Source of the DNA: Niebla homalea
Taxonomy: Eukaryota > Ascomycota > Lecanoromycetes > Lecanorales > Ramalinaceae
DNA length: 64,000 nucleotides
NCBI GenBank assembly: GCA_019925105.1
Contig: JAHGAU010000002.1
Span: 62,001-126,000 of the forward strand
Direction of reading: 5' to 3'
Every line of letters starts with the position of its first letter. Positions within the stretch are counted from its first letter, which is position 1. The translations under genes and the position numbers were made by a program. The notes under the pieces were generated by a model. The model made no database searches, had not been told where the DNA came from, and worked only from the letters and a program-made list of their open reading frames with translations. Shown in pieces: positions 11,291-26,959 of the stretch.

Positions 11291-14200
11291 ATGGTCGACA
11301 GCTCACCAAAGGCACCGGCTTCACCAAAGCCTGTCAAGCAGCCTCCTCCACTCTTTAGGTCACCGAAACGCATCGATTGGGGAACAAGCCAGACAGAATC
11401 TGAAGACATCATTGCTGATAAGGAAATCAACGCTCAGGATGACATCTTCACCACACCTCCATCCAAGCAGATCCGAAGTGGCACACCTACTCCGAAAGGT
11501 TTGGCGGCAGTATCCAATGGTACTGATGTGCCCGCGAGTTCTCGAGTTTACGATATCCCAACGTTGCTTCAATTAAGTGGGTCCTTGGCTGGCATTGGAG
11601 TATTTGCAAAGATCAGACCAGAGGCACTGGCAGGTGGGTCTCCCATATCCCGGTCTTCGTTTTGACACGAGCAGTGCTGACACTCGTTGTCTAGAGAATT
11701 TATTTCAGTACATTGGCGCAAGCCGACCACTCCCGATGGGACCTCGTACTCGAGCTTTGTCCGAGCTCTCCAATCCTTCACGTAGAAGTTTTGGCTCCCA
11801 GAGTCTTGCACATCCCGCATACCCTCCAAGGTCATACACACTTCCGCCTCGTCAGTCTCTCGCGCCTCCAGAGGCTCTGTCCAGGCAACAAAAGGAGGGT
11901 TTCGCCCGCTTTCTGAAACAGCATGCTTCTCCTCCTCATCACCGAGTAACAGCTGGAGGACGAATAGTCCCAACTGGCCCTCTTTCTCCACCTCCAATGT
12001 TTGACTACGAGTCCTTGACAGGTCTGATTCGACGACAAGAAGAGAAATTCTCAGAGACCAACACCCTAGGAGATGCTTCCAATCGAGTCCCGGCCAACTC
12101 GACCGTTCTCTCGCTCTCGTCTCGACCTATGGGGCCTACGGACAATCGAACAAAGATGTGGAACAATTTGCGGGCGTCGGATCCTCCAGAGTTCCTGCCA
12201 CAACGGGACAGTCATGGGATTGTAACCGGTGGCAACTTTCCCGACCCAAGTCTTCCCGCAGTACCGGAGTCCATGTCATTAATACCTGTGAGCACGCTTG
12301 AAGATGGTAGTACAATATCCTCCTGTAATGGCATGTACTATCGCACGTACTGGAATGGTATTGGAACAGTAGTCGAGCCATTGCCTACTAACCCAGGCCA
12401 CATCTCTACTGGCACCCAGACGGAACCCAGCGTGCCTTTTGCAAGCAACCAATTTGAACTTTCAGAAGGTAAAGTTCCTCTACGGACAGCAGGGATCAGA
12501 GCTCCTCTGAGAGAAAAGACCAACCAGTCTCAGACTTCGGGCTCACAATCTCAAACCCAGGAACTGGAAGCCCAGCATGCTGCAATGAATTTCAAATTGC
12601 ACAATCTCGACAGGCACATGGCACTACATCATTACGAGATCAGCCATGAAGAGCGAGCGTCCTTTGTCAGTCAACGTCGGGCTCTTGTCGAGGAAATGGA
12701 TAAACTCCGCAGGATGAAAGATCCTCCCCATCAAAACTTACCAACTCTCAGTCACAGAGTCTTCTCACGCCGAGCTAGCACTCGAGAGCCCTCGATATCG
12801 ACACGCAAAGCATCATATGCTGCTGGCGCTCCCCTGATGCCTGCTAGACCCATTACGATCGAAACGAAGAATGCAACCCCGCGCAAAGGTCTTTCCCCTT
12901 CAGCTCCGCCTTTCATCCCAAGCAGCATGAAGAGCGCAGTGACCAGAGATTTTGGTACCGACTCAGCCTTGGATACGTCGCTGCACAAGGAAATTGCCGT
13001 ACCAAGCAGCTCCTCTGAACTCCGCCATTCAGCTTCCGCTCAAAAGCAGCAACTGCTAGAAGCTCAGCGTCTTCATGACCATGAAGGATCTTTGGATCGA
13101 GACTCGATTGACCCAGCAATGAGGATCATTCACAACAGTGACGTGGAGTATGCAGCCCATCTGGCGCATAATGATGACGTTGGGCAAAAGCGGTATTGCA
13201 CCACAGTATCTGAGTTTCAGGAAGCCGTTCGACAGGTTCGTCAACAAGCTAGACTGTATGGTTGTGCTGGCGGTTCGAGCAAAGACCCAGCATATGACGC
13301 TGAACAAGATATCTGGTGGGCTATCTGTGACCATGACCCCATCCCGCTACCTCCAAAGACTCCTGATCACGTCTCTCATGCGCGACCTTGGGATTGGAAC
13401 AACAGCTTGTTCAATTTCCGCATCTCTGAACACTCGCTTCCAGAAGCTAAGAAACGAAGTATCCCCCTTTCTGATCCATCCAGTAAGGAGACAACGTTTT
13501 CAGAGAAGGTGCGGAAATCATCTGGCACGCAGAAGCCCACGCTTGTAAATCTGCTCCAAGCGGCCCCGGAGCGAAGCGTGTCAGGCACTTCCAGCCACTA
13601 CAGCACGCATGCTACGAACACAGCAAATCTCGTCTCTCGGTCCAGAAGCTTGAGCAAAGAATATCGGGAGATACAAAAAGCCATTGAAGCACTGAGTCGA
13701 CGCTGTGATGCCATCATGGGCGATGTAAAAGAGCGAGGGGTGATTGCTCCTCCAAATACTCCGAGCAAGCGCTTGGCCAGCGACACATTACATTACCCGG
13801 CTGTCTCCCATGGAGAGAACCCTTCGGGTTTTCCGAGCACTAAGCAAGCAAAGATCGATGATAAGGCCATGAACCCTGATAATCCAATTTCCGTTGATGA
13901 AGCCACACGTAATAATGTCACGGCCAGTCAGTCTGCCAATATCGCAAGAAATTTGAGAGATACCAAGCCCCCAGCAGACTTTCCAATGAGAGGCGTTCGA
14001 GCTGGACCGTTCCCATTCGGTCCAAAGACAATGACGACTAGTGTCAAAGCTCGCCAGGCTGACAGGATACCGGAAAGAGGATCCAGTTCCTCCAAAGACG
14101 CCACTGCTGACACGTTAAGAATAACACCTGCAAATCGCCTGTCAGACACCAAGGCCTCGTCAAAGTTCGTTGAGGACATCAGCATTGAAAACCCTAGTGA

Positions 14201-15367
14201 GGAGGCCATGAACAAACCACCACAGCAAAAATCTCGAGTCACTTCGAAGGGCGATTTGTTCGCGCGCGCAAAAAGCCAGATCAGTCCACAGAAGGCTGCC
14301 AAGAAAGCTAAGGAGCTTTACAGCAAGTCGCGGACCAAGTCTCATAAGTAGGTACATGCTCGAACACCTGTGAAGACTTTGTTGACCAATAATGTAGGAA
14401 CCAAAAGGCCCTGATGATCGAGACTGCAACTCCACCTCAACCTCGAGTGCATTTGCCAGCTCATGACAAAGACCATTTAAAGGACAAATCAGCATCTTCT
14501 GACGCCAGCAAGAGAACGCTTGCCCCTGGCTCCAACACGCCCGATTTCCATTCGAGCGAGGTCAAATCCATTACACTCACAAAGTAAGTCTCGAGTGGAG
14601 GCTAGGAGGAAGATTCGCTAAGCTATCATAGTCCTCCCAACGACAGGTTCCTGCGCGAAATGATCAAGGGTTTACGATCAGCTTCAGCGAGAACCAGCAA
14701 TGCTCTTTCTCCCAAACACAACAAGCGACCACATATCAAGATCGTCATGGGCGCTGATGATTTGAAGTATTCCGTCAACAAAGAGAATGCAGAGGTAGAA
14801 GCCGAGCAGTCAAGTTCTCAGGTCGGCTCCAAGGAGAAAGTAGAGCCATTCGAAGCCAGCGAATACCAGAATGTACTGACCGCCAAAGCGCCATCTTCTC
14901 TTGCGGCTTCCGACTACCATGCAAGAGGATTCCTTCCGCAATACGATGGAGAGGGTAAAGCGCAGGCAACGACATTGACACAACAGCATGGTGTACCTAC
15001 ATTCCATCGACAAGCTCGGGTCAAACTGCCACTCAGCTCTTCCTACGATGATCGCCCCACCCCGATCTCCACCAGAAGCACGTACGTTGGTGAGGTACCT
15101 TTAGCTCACGAGAGGCATGTCTCTTGGGTTACGACGGACAATGACACATCTGAGGACGGCCTTGTGCGGGAAGGGGTTCAGAGGTTGCTTCAAGGGCACA
15201 CTAGCCTGGTAGGCAAAGAGAACATGAACAGGTTGAACTTGCACAGTCATCCATCTGATTCTCCGAATCGCACTGGCAGTCCAATCAAAGCGTCGGCTGG
15301 ACTTGCTACGCTACTTGAGAATTCTCCCGAGAAGTCACGCATGCGCCAAGGTACGAAGACAGAGTGA
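11291..15367 (+). CDS. Large Ser/Pro-rich protein, function unknown
   Basis: Four exons (11291-11633, 11695-14347, 14398-14583, 14632-15367) with introns of 61, 50 and 48 bp join into one frame of 1305 residues. Each junction has GT-AG ends and the phases (1, 2, 2) agree. The stop codon after exon 2 is avoided by a GTAGGT donor four bases upstream of an alternative GTACAT. Most of the protein is Ser/Pro/Arg-rich and probably disordered. A charged coiled-coil stretch (about residues 430-485) and a conserved-looking segment, WWAICDHDPIPLPPK and RPWDWNNSLFNFR, around 670-710 are the only ordered-looking parts. There is a basic SKSRTKSHK run at the end of exon 2. I recognise no catalytic domain. 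It may be a cytoskeletal, septal or chromatin scaffold, but the sequence does not say which. Confidence 0.75.
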
Positions 15368-16501
15368 GCAAGTCTGCATTTGCACGGATCCACATGCATC
15401 AATGTTGGATACCATGACTCTAGCAGGTATTATGATAGCATAGTCGTATCTTGCATCCGTCAACACGCCCGGGAATACGACATTCTGGTTGAGCGATTCT
15501 GCATTGACACTCGGTTGATGCAAGCAGCTTTGCGACGAGAGTACCGGCATTATTTCGCACAGCACGGGATTAATCTGGGCATACTCATTGGCAGCTGTAT
15601 AAGTACGGAAGCGCTTCGAAGCTTGTGAGAGGATGCATGACCCAGACAGCATTTTTGTGATGGCAGATATCATGTATAGCATCAGTGTAGAATAGCTCAT
15701 GGATTTGAATTCATCTCCTGCATTGTCGAAACTTGTTAGATTGCCCATGGTGGCGATTTGATGAAGCAAGAAAAGGCGAAAAGCACAAAAGGCTGACGAT
15801 TGACAGCACGGAGATTGGTATGTGGAGATTGAACCGCCAGATCTCTCCTTCGGCAATGCCGCCAAGACTGATGTTGTGCAGTCATTAGTCAAAGGAGGTT
15901 GCACTCAATGGACAATTAATTTCCATATTTAGTATTTAGCAATGCGCGCACTTCTCGTCTGGTTTTCCATTCTGCACACCAGCCTGATACAGCCCTATAA
16001 CCATGAATCCATGAGGATTTCTTCATCATCAGCGCAATATGCGCGACACCCCTGTCTTTCAGCATTGAGTTTGCGCTTTGTGCCGAACGGCCGCTCTAGC
16101 TGGCCACAGAAGGTTCCAAAGGCGCAAGAGGCGTCATTCTTCCCTTGTTCTCCACAGACTCCACCGACTTTTTCTCAGTGTTCTCGAATTCTCTTCCAGC
16201 CAACGAGCATCAAGCATTGAACCACGCTTAGCTTCCCTTTGACCTGCCTCGTCCCTCAATTGACCAGACTTTTGTTGAAACATTCTCTTCCTTGTTGCCC
16301 TTCGACACGGCCAGGCAGGGTTGATCCAGGCTACCCACTCAAATGGCTGACCAAACGCTTCCGTTACACAGTGTCTGTGTGACCTCTACCCAGGTACCTC
16401 GACGACCATTTGGATGAGCCTTAACTCACTTTGCCCTCTTTGGCCTCAATTCATCGCCTTCATTTTCGCCTCGATCAGCTAGAGCACGGCACGTCTTCAT
16501 T
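15368..16501. other. Intergenic, leader and promoter of GDE1
   Basis: No gene is supported. The last 250 bases before the GDE1 ATG are C/T-rich, as is usual for fungal promoters and leaders. Open frames on both strands are under 190 codons and show no known domain. Confidence 0.45.
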
Positions 16502-19500
16502 ATGAAGTTTGGGAGGAACCTTCCTCGAAATCAGGTGCCAGAATGGGATACATCCTACATCAATTATAAAGCGCTCAAAAAGCTCATCAAGACAGTTGCC
16601 GGTGATGCAAAGTATACAGATGCGAGGACTCAGGGGGCAGACACTGCTGGTACTGCATGGTTGCAGTCATTGGCCCTCGGTGGCATCAGCTAACGAGCTC
16701 AGAATTCTTCTACTCACTTGACCGCAACCTTGAAGATGTCGACAACTTCTATAACAAAAAATACTCCGACGCCACCCGGCGGTTGAAGCTGCTGCAGGAG
16801 CGCTATGGGAGCCTCGCGGATGAGAGGCGTCCTATGGACCGGGAAGAGCTGGAAGATCTCATGGGAGCTTTACTTGAGCTGAGGGGCTTACTCAGGAAAC
16901 TCCAATGGTACGGCGAGGTCAATCGACGCGGCTTCGTCAAGATCACCAAGAAATTAGATAAGCAGATTGGTCACAAAGCTACCCAACGACGCTATCTTCA
17001 AAGCAAAGTCGATACCAAGCAATTTGCGACCAATGCCCACCTCAATGAGACCATCAACATCGTCAATGACTGGTTGTCCAAGCTCGGTGAGGCAAAGATT
17101 AGAGACGATGGAAGCTCGACTCATTCAGGACACTCGTTGTCCCGTGTCAGCTCGAGGTCTCTACTCAAGCTTCCGCCTGAGCTCCTCGATTCCCTGGACC
17201 ACGCAATAAGAGACGATGACGCTCTCGGGCTCGCAGCTGCATTGTCACGCTCCGTCAATTATCAAGATCAGGAGGAGGATATCATTGCTGCCCTTGCTCT
17301 GAGACTACTACAACGAGCTGTTTCCACCGGTGCAAAGAGCTGCATCAAAGAGCTCCTGGATCGTGCAGGAAGCCTCGAGGATAACCATGACATCCACAAG
17401 CGCAATTGCTTACACCGTTTCATCGTCAGCATTGCCAGATCAAATACCTCGGACGCTACTATATCGGATGGGCAGTCGGATGGTGAGATTGCCCCAGACC
17501 TGACTGTCAATGGCAACAACTACCTCAAGCCCGCGGCACCACCAGTCTTACTTGCTGCAACATCCTCGAGAAAAGAACAAGACTCGGTCAATGATTTGGG
17601 AAAAGAGGATAGACCCGTGGCACTGCTGGATTACATGCTTGACAAGCTCTCCCTCCCACAGCGGATCGCATTGCAAGCTCGCGATAGCTATGGCCGCACG
17701 CCACTGCACTACGCTGCGCAATATGGGTTCGTTCCCATTTGCGAGACGATCGTCAATCACATGAAGTCGTGGCATATGTTTGAGCTCGAAGACGGTGTTG
17801 ATGCAACCTTCATGAGAGACAACGATGGCTTTTCCCCATTGCACCTAAGCGTCATGGGTGGCCATCCGCTTACCACCAAGGTCTTGCTTGAAGCAGAGAA
17901 GCAGCAGAGCCGTGGGCCAGCATCGAAGGCGATTCATGAGCAGTTGTCCAAAGCCAGTGAAGTACTGGCCGTGGCTGTCAAATCCCGATATGTGGAAATT
18001 GTGAAGCTGCTTGTCGGTGCTGGGATTGACGTTGATCATCAGGATAGTCAAGGCGAAACTGCGCTCCATATCGCTGCTCGATTTGACCACACGGAGTGCG
18101 CTAAGGTTCTTCTGGATAACGCTTACGGGCCCAAGGCTGACACTGAGAGGGTGGAGAAGACCTTTGGATGGACACCTCTCCACGTAGCTTGTGTGGATGG
18201 CCACCTCGGCATCGTCAAGTGTTTGATTGCAGCCAGTGCCAAGCTGGAGAAGCCAGACAATTCAGGCTGGACTGGCCGCGAGCATGCAGCCTTGAGAGGA
18301 CATTTGGATATTGCAAAAGCTATCGCAGAAGTCGCTCCTGGGGTGGGGATTGCTGAGTCTCACTCATCTCAGCCGAGCACTGCCAATGGTAATACCCAGG
18401 CCAATAAGTCACTCACCGATCGGAAGTCACATGCGCAATCAAACACCAATAGCAACCTGCCACTGCGGGACTCTGATCCTATCAAAAGCTTTGGGCATCG
18501 GTATCTCACCGATGAGACCATGATACTTGTCAGCCTTGGAAGTATGGATATGCGGAAAGCTGTTGAGGCTGTCAACCTCGATCGGATCCCTCTTGCAGAC
18601 GCGCATTCTACGCAACTCGATACTGCACTCTCTGTGGTTGTCTCTGCTCAAGGCACGCATGGGGAGCCATCGATCATTGATCTCCCGGTGCAGGACAATA
18701 TCAGCACCGAACCCATCACTTTCTACACGAAAGATATAACGAGAGTCAAGCTACTCTTCGACATTGTCCCCACTTACGCTGGCATGGCTGACAAAGTCGT
18801 CGGGCGGGGTGTAGCCCTACTGTCCAGCATCAAGCCAAGCGTTGGCTCCAACCGTATTTCCTTGCAAGGCGATGTGACTGTTCCGATTGTAGCCCAGCGG
18901 ACTATGGATGTGATTGGAACGGTCAACTTCAATTTTCTCATCGTCACCCCGTTCTCACACCCAAACATGACAATATCCGAGGACCTGACATACTGGAAGA
19001 GCATGGCTTCACCCATGGTAATCGGTCATCGTGGGCTGGGGAAGAACTCCGCTTCGCGGAAATCCCTACAATTGGGGGAGAATACGATCCAGTCATTCAT
19101 TGCGGCCGCCAATCTGGGCGCCAAGTATGTCGAATTCGACGTCCAACTCACCAAGGATCTCGTCCCAGTCATCTACCATGACTTCCTCGTGAGCGAAACC
19201 GGAATTGACGCGCCTGTCCACACCCTCACGCTCGAGCAATTCCTCCACATCAACGACGACAGTCGGCAGCCAAGGCGGCCTTTAAGGCCCAGTTCTCCAA
19301 ACACTGACACTGTTACTTGGCCCAACATCACCAGCAGCACATCCTCTCACTCTACAGCGACCAGCCAGACCAGCAACGAACCCCCCACCCCCCGCAACAG
19401 GACCCGGTCCATGTCCGTCGGCGACGCCACTCACCCCTCCACCACCCATCCCTCCATGTCCGAACGCATGAAACACACGCGCGACTTCAAAGCCAAAGGC

Positions 19501-20223
19501 TTCAAGCCCAACTCCCGCGGCACCACCATCCAAGCCCCCTTCACCACTTTGTCAGAAATGTTTCTCCGCCTGCCCCCCAGCATCGGCTTCAACATTGAGA
19601 TGAAATACCCGATGCTGCACGAATCCGAGGAGCAGGACATGGACGCTTTCGCGGTGGAGTTGAATTCCTTTGTGGATACCGTGTTGACGACGGTGTACGG
19701 GTTTGCGGCCGAGCAGCGCCGGCATGTCATTTTCAGCAGTTTCAATCCGGATATCTGTCTGCTGTTGAGTTTCAAGCAACCGTCGATCCCAGTCCTCTTC
19801 CTCACGGATGCGGGTACCTGTCCCGTGGGTGATGTGCGGGCGAGCAGTCTGCAAGAGGCCATCCGGTTCGCCAGCCGCTGGAACTTGCTCGGGGTGGTCA
19901 CCGCCGCGGAATCCGTGTGCCTGGCGCCCAGGCTGGTGAGGGTGGTTAAAGAGAGTGGGCTGGTCTGTGTGAGCTATGGCGGCTTGAACAATGAGCAGGA
20001 AAAGGTGGATCTGCAGGTCCGGGAGGGGATCGATGCTGTGATTGTGGATAGCGTGTTGAAGATTCGGCAGGGGCTGACGGGCCCCTCGAGCAATGCAGAG
20101 GCGGATGGTGGTGGTGGTGGTGCTCCTGCTGCTTCCGCGTCTGGGTCTGCGAGTACCACTACCGTCACAGATACGTTCATCAAGGGATCTACCACTGCAC
20201 CTGCAGCTACCGCGGTGGCATAG
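16502..20223 (+). CDS. GDE1: SPX-ankyrin-GDPD glycerophosphodiesterase
   Basis: Cytosolic enzyme releasing choline and glycerol-3-phosphate from glycerophosphocholine, linked to phosphate starvation. Exon 1 (16502-16649) and exon 2 (16703-20223) flank a 53-bp intron with a CTAAC branch site eight bases before the acceptor; the join makes the family motif AEFFYSLDRN. The product has 1222 residues. It starts with an SPX domain (MKFG, PEW, NYKALKKLIK), continues with ankyrin repeats from about 300 to 600 (for example GRTPLHYAA, GFSPLHLS, GETALHIAA, GWTPLHVA), and ends with a GDPD domain from about 824. The GDPD residues HRG, EN, E-x-D and YHD are intact, which separates it from catalytically dead Pho81/NUC-2 of the same architecture. 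A Ser/Thr/Pro-rich insert splits the GDPD domain, and the C-terminus is Gly/Ala/Thr-rich. Confidence 0.92.
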
Positions 20224-21040
20224 ATCGATTGAACAGATTCAGCAAAACCAGTGAGCTCAGATATAGAGGTTTCGCAAGTCAGAATTGATTTCGTAGTACT
20301 TCTGGTCTGTGCTGAGTTGACACAGTATTACCCAAAAGCAATGAGCTCAGATGTAGAGTTTTGGCAAGGCAGAGTATGTCCTATGGTGCTTTCTTGCTTG
20401 TGCTGAGTATCAGCAAAAAAGCAGTGAGTTCAGAAACAGAGATTCGGGATAAAGGCAGAATATGTTCCATGGTGCTTCCTTCTTGCTTGCGCTGAGTATC
20501 CACAGTATCAGCAAAAAATCCGGTTTGTGCTGAGTATCCACAGTATCAGCCCAAAGAGCGAGGAAAAGCAAGATAGAACCAGTGGCGGAATTTGCTGTGA
20601 TGATACACACGGAGGTCGGATTTTCAGGCGCAATGGAGCTGGCTAGGTGATGTTTCTTCGGATGGGTGGGCTTTGAAATCTTCAACATGATGGCGATGAA
20701 AACATGGCAAGGGGGGTTCCCAGAGTCAGGTAGAAGCAATGGGTTGGAAGCTGAGGACATCTTCAACGATCGGGCCTCATGCTGTCTAGCATTTCATCTC
20801 ATAAAAACAGGATTGATCAGGCGGGCGAATCAATATATGGGCATGGTTGAAATTAACATTATCAACCATGATACTTGCTTGATAGTAGTATTATTATTCG
20901 CAAGTGGGCTGAGAGCCGCTCAATCCATCTATGTCTGCTTGTCTGTATTCATGCTACTTGCATACCGCAAACCAAGCCCCCTCAAACGGATCGCTGGCCC
21001 TTGAGAGCAAGCATCCGCTGTTTCATGTATATACATGCAC
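20224..21040. other. Convergent intergenic spacer
   Basis: Spacer between the 3' ends of GDE1 (plus) and PRP43 (minus). It holds a decayed tandem repeat, listed separately, and otherwise no supported gene. Confidence 0.5.
20240..20553. repeat. Decayed tandem repeat of about 80-100 bp
   Basis: Three imperfect units follow one another, each carrying the order AGTGAG(C/T)TCAGA, AGAG, GGCAGA, TTCTTGCTTG and TGTGCTGAGTATC, plus a fourth partial unit with TGTGCTGAGTATCCACAGTATCAGC. The shared phrases start near 20251, 20340 and 20423. Copies differ by substitutions and short indels, so the array is old. It lies just past the GDE1 stop codon and may be within its 3' untranslated region. Confidence 0.7.
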
Positions 21041-23672
<2,632 letters not shown>

Positions 23673-24194
23673 CACGAGTGAAGGAAGGAATGTGAATGTT
23701 TTATCAAGTAGCTTGAGAAAGAGCTTGAGTGAGAACACTAAAATGTGTTGCTCAATGACAATTCCCACTCCCGTCACCGCAAAGGCGAGAAAAGAGCAAA
23801 GCCACTAAGGATCCGATGCAGGCTCGGCAGCCTTGCCGCTCGGCGCTCGCAGGGACATTTTAAGCGAGTGCCGGGTAGCGACAGTGACAGTGCTGGACTT
23901 GGATATTTTAACTGCAAGGAGCCAAAAGAGCAAGGATTTAATCATGAGATTCAATTCTCGTGTGCAAGGACTGTACTACCTGATGCTTGATTGTGACTTT
24001 TGAATGTGTGACACCTGTTACGATTGATCATGCATGTCTTCACTTTGTTCTCGTGGATGGTGAGAGCAATCGTTGACAATCTCTCTGACCTTCAGCCATT
24101 CACTCCTCGTCATAAGTATCACATTTATGATCTTGCTTCATGTGCATGACATTGAATCAGCTAATGCCCTCTCATCTTAACTTCTTCTCGAGTA
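23673..24194. promoter_or_regulatory. Bidirectional promoter PRP43/PRMT5
   Basis: The 522 bp between the start codons of PRP43 (minus) and PRMT5 (plus) must serve both genes. I see no clear TATA element and no uncontested binding motif. Confidence 0.5.
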
Positions 24195-26959
24195 ATGGCT
24201 ATGGAAATGCCTCCAGACATTGGGTTATCTGCCTTCTGTATTTGCCATCACAATCCCGAACGTGCGAGGGTCTCATCGGAGACTTTGCGTCAGGCCCAAG
24301 ATTGCAATGTATGTCTCCCTCTGACCATTCTTCACATTCAAGGCTGATTGTGGAGATAGTATGATGCTCTGACTGTGCCCATAACCACTCATACATTCCA
24401 TGCTCGAGTTCAATCCCTCATCTCGAATCACCTCTATAGCTCCCTACCCTCAGATCATACAAGCGACACCATCCCCACCGTCTCTCCCATCTCCTCTCTA
24501 GACACCCATCTTGAACCTGCCGATCATGTGCGACACCTACTCGGCATCATTAGCCCCTGGATCGACCTCACCTCTCCAGATCCTACCATATACAATGTCT
24601 CATGTCAGATTCTCGAGTTGGAGGTTGATTTCGCAGCATTCTGCGGTCTACGCGCGCTGCTCTTGCCCGCTCCAAGACTACGATATGGTTCAGATGTGGG
24701 ACAAGGTATATCGCGCTATGCCAAAGCTCTATCAGAAGCCATGAGGGCTGCCCCTCAAATCGACTTTTCCATCACAATGCCCATGATGGATGATCCAACC
24801 AATTATGAAGAGTCCGAGACCAACCTCTCTCGGCTAGCCAGGCCAGACTTCAGCTCTACAGACGACCTTCGTCGACCCTCGATAGACTCGGCCGCCGTCA
24901 AACATGACTTCTTCGGCACATGGGATGCTTGGAACATGATCCGTGCCTTCTGTGGCTACAATCCTCACCTTTTTGTTGGTAGGTCCTTCATTGCCCTGCT
25001 TCTTGTATGGCGAGATGCTGTCCCTTCCTTTGCAGCGTCATTATTCAATGCTTGAACAAACACCATGCCCAGATTACCAAAATTTGTACTAGGTACATCT
25101 GCCTTCCTTTTGTGAGACCGTCTTCTGCTGCATGGCCACAACCTGACTTCCACCTCGTGTAGGCTTGGTGATTCCTCGATATCTCCCACCATCAAGCATA
25201 TGCTCTCGCTGGCATTCGGAGCCTTTACAGGTCCTGCTGATAGACTCAACAACATTCTTCACCAACGCAAAGAATTATCCTGTCCTCACAGCAAACCATC
25301 GCGCTCTTATCAGTCAATATATGAAACTGCGCAACCCATCTGGCAACGGACTGATACCACCTATAATCTTACTTACAAGTGTCGAACCCATTCCTGGAAG
25401 TCCGTACTCAATCTTTGGGGACACCAATGGATCTATGGATCCAGATCTGACGATAGGAGCGACGTCACTATCTACCAATCCAACTCCAAGTGAGGCCTAC
25501 ACGACTGAGGCCAGCAGCAGATTCGGAAAGCACGTTTCAAAAGACAAAAGTCTTGCTCACCTGACCTACTTGCGCTGGTTCCAGCAAAATCAGCCTCCCA
25601 GGACAAGCTTTGAACGCCAGACTGCTGGATGGCAAGAATACTTACAGGTGCCCTTAAATCCACTAGCCGACAATCTGGACAGCATTACCTACGAAGTCTT
25701 TGAGCAGGACCCTATCAAGTACGATCGCTATGAGGAAGCGATTCGCAAAGCACTAGTTGACTGGCAAAGTGCAGGCAAACAGACTTCTGGCCAGCATGGC
25801 CGTGTGGTGGTGGCTGTTGTTGGTGCAGGTCGTGGCCCTCTCGTGGAAAGGGCTCGGAAAGCTAGCACGGCAACTGGCGTTGCAATTGAACTATGGGCGC
25901 TCGAGAAGAATCCCAATGCGTGGGTCCTTTTACAGCGACACAATGCGGATCGATGGCACAGCCAAGTCAACCTTGTGAAGTCCGACATGCGATCTTGGAA
26001 AGGACCTGCTCGCCAGGTCGAAAACGCGACTAGCAATGGCCACCAGCCCCCTAATCACTCGTATAATAACCTGACCAACTACCCAATCGACATTGCCGTG
26101 TCCGAACTCCTCGGCTCCTTTGGCGACAACGAACTCTCTCCCGAATGTCTCGACCCAATTATGCCGCTTCTAAACCCCACCCATGGCATCTCCATTCCTC
26201 AATCCTATTCTGCTCATCTCACCCCCGTCGCGGCTCCGAAGCTCCATGCCAAGATACTCGCCGATACCAAATACGACGCCTCCGCTCCGAACATTCCCTA
26301 CGTTGTGCACCTCCACTCTTTCGACTATCTCTCCACAACCTCACACCTCTCCGCCTACGGACCCGATCATACCCCAGTCCCCCGCGCCAGTACGCAGCAA
26401 CCTAATGGCTCCCATCCCCCACCGGCTGCCACAAGCTCAATCGACGCCTCCTTCTTTGCGGCCATCTCCCCAGAAGAGGAGGGGATCCACATGTCCAAAG
26501 TCCCCTCTCCCTTCGTCCAAAAAGCATGGTCATTCCACCACCACCACACACCATCCTCCTCCTCCGACTCCGCCTCCCCTACCTCCGCCTCCTCCCCCAG
26601 CACGGTTTCCAACACCCACAACGCCCGCCACACGCGCCTCACCTTCCCCCTCCGCCACCGCGCCGCCTGCCACGGCCTGGCCGGCTACTTCGAAGCCGTA
26701 CTCTACCCGGGCGTCCACCTCTCCACCAACCCCTGACCATGTCCCAAATGTCTGCGGATATGATGTCATGGTTCCCCATCTACTTCCCGCTGCAGAGACC
26801 GCTGTACACGCCCGACCAGAGCAGTCTGGTGGTGGAGATGTGGAGGGTCTGTAAGGGGGAAAGGTGTGGTATGAGTGGGTTGTGGAAGGGTGGTGCAGGG
26901 GTGTCAGAGTTGGGGTGAGCGAGGTGGGAGGGTGGAGGGACAAGGGTATGGTATTGTGA
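24195..26959 (+). CDS. PRMT5: PRMT5 arginine methyltransferase, C-terminus frameshifted
   Basis: Type II enzyme making symmetric dimethylarginine on Sm proteins and histones (Skb1/Hsl7 family). Exons 24195-24308, 24360-24978 and 25163-26736 (introns 51 and 184 bp) give 768 residues before a stop. The SAM-binding motif VVGAGRGPLV lies near 465 and the double-E loop SELLGSFGDNELSPE near 558-572. A Ser/Pro/His-rich insert interrupts the C-terminal beta-barrel. The conserved end of the family does not follow in the same frame. SWFPIYFPL is found just after the TGA in a second frame, and KVWYEW plus RVGVSE, ending at 26959, in a third. Both shifts fall at C or G runs, and no intron fits the short gaps. 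Either the assembly lacks single bases there or the gene is truncated. Identity is certain; integrity is not. Confidence 0.85.

Noticed and set aside
16612..16689. Alternative GDE1 intron using GTATAC as donor
   Set aside because: No acceptor in the required phase at a normal distance; the 16650-16702 intron has a CTAAC branch site and restores the family motif.
16502..20223. Annotation as Pho81/NUC-2 CDK inhibitor
   Set aside because: Architecture is the same, but all GDPD catalytic motifs (HRG, EN, E-x-D, HD) are present and the N-terminus (PEW...NYKALKKLIK) fits Gde1, so an active phosphodiesterase is more likely.
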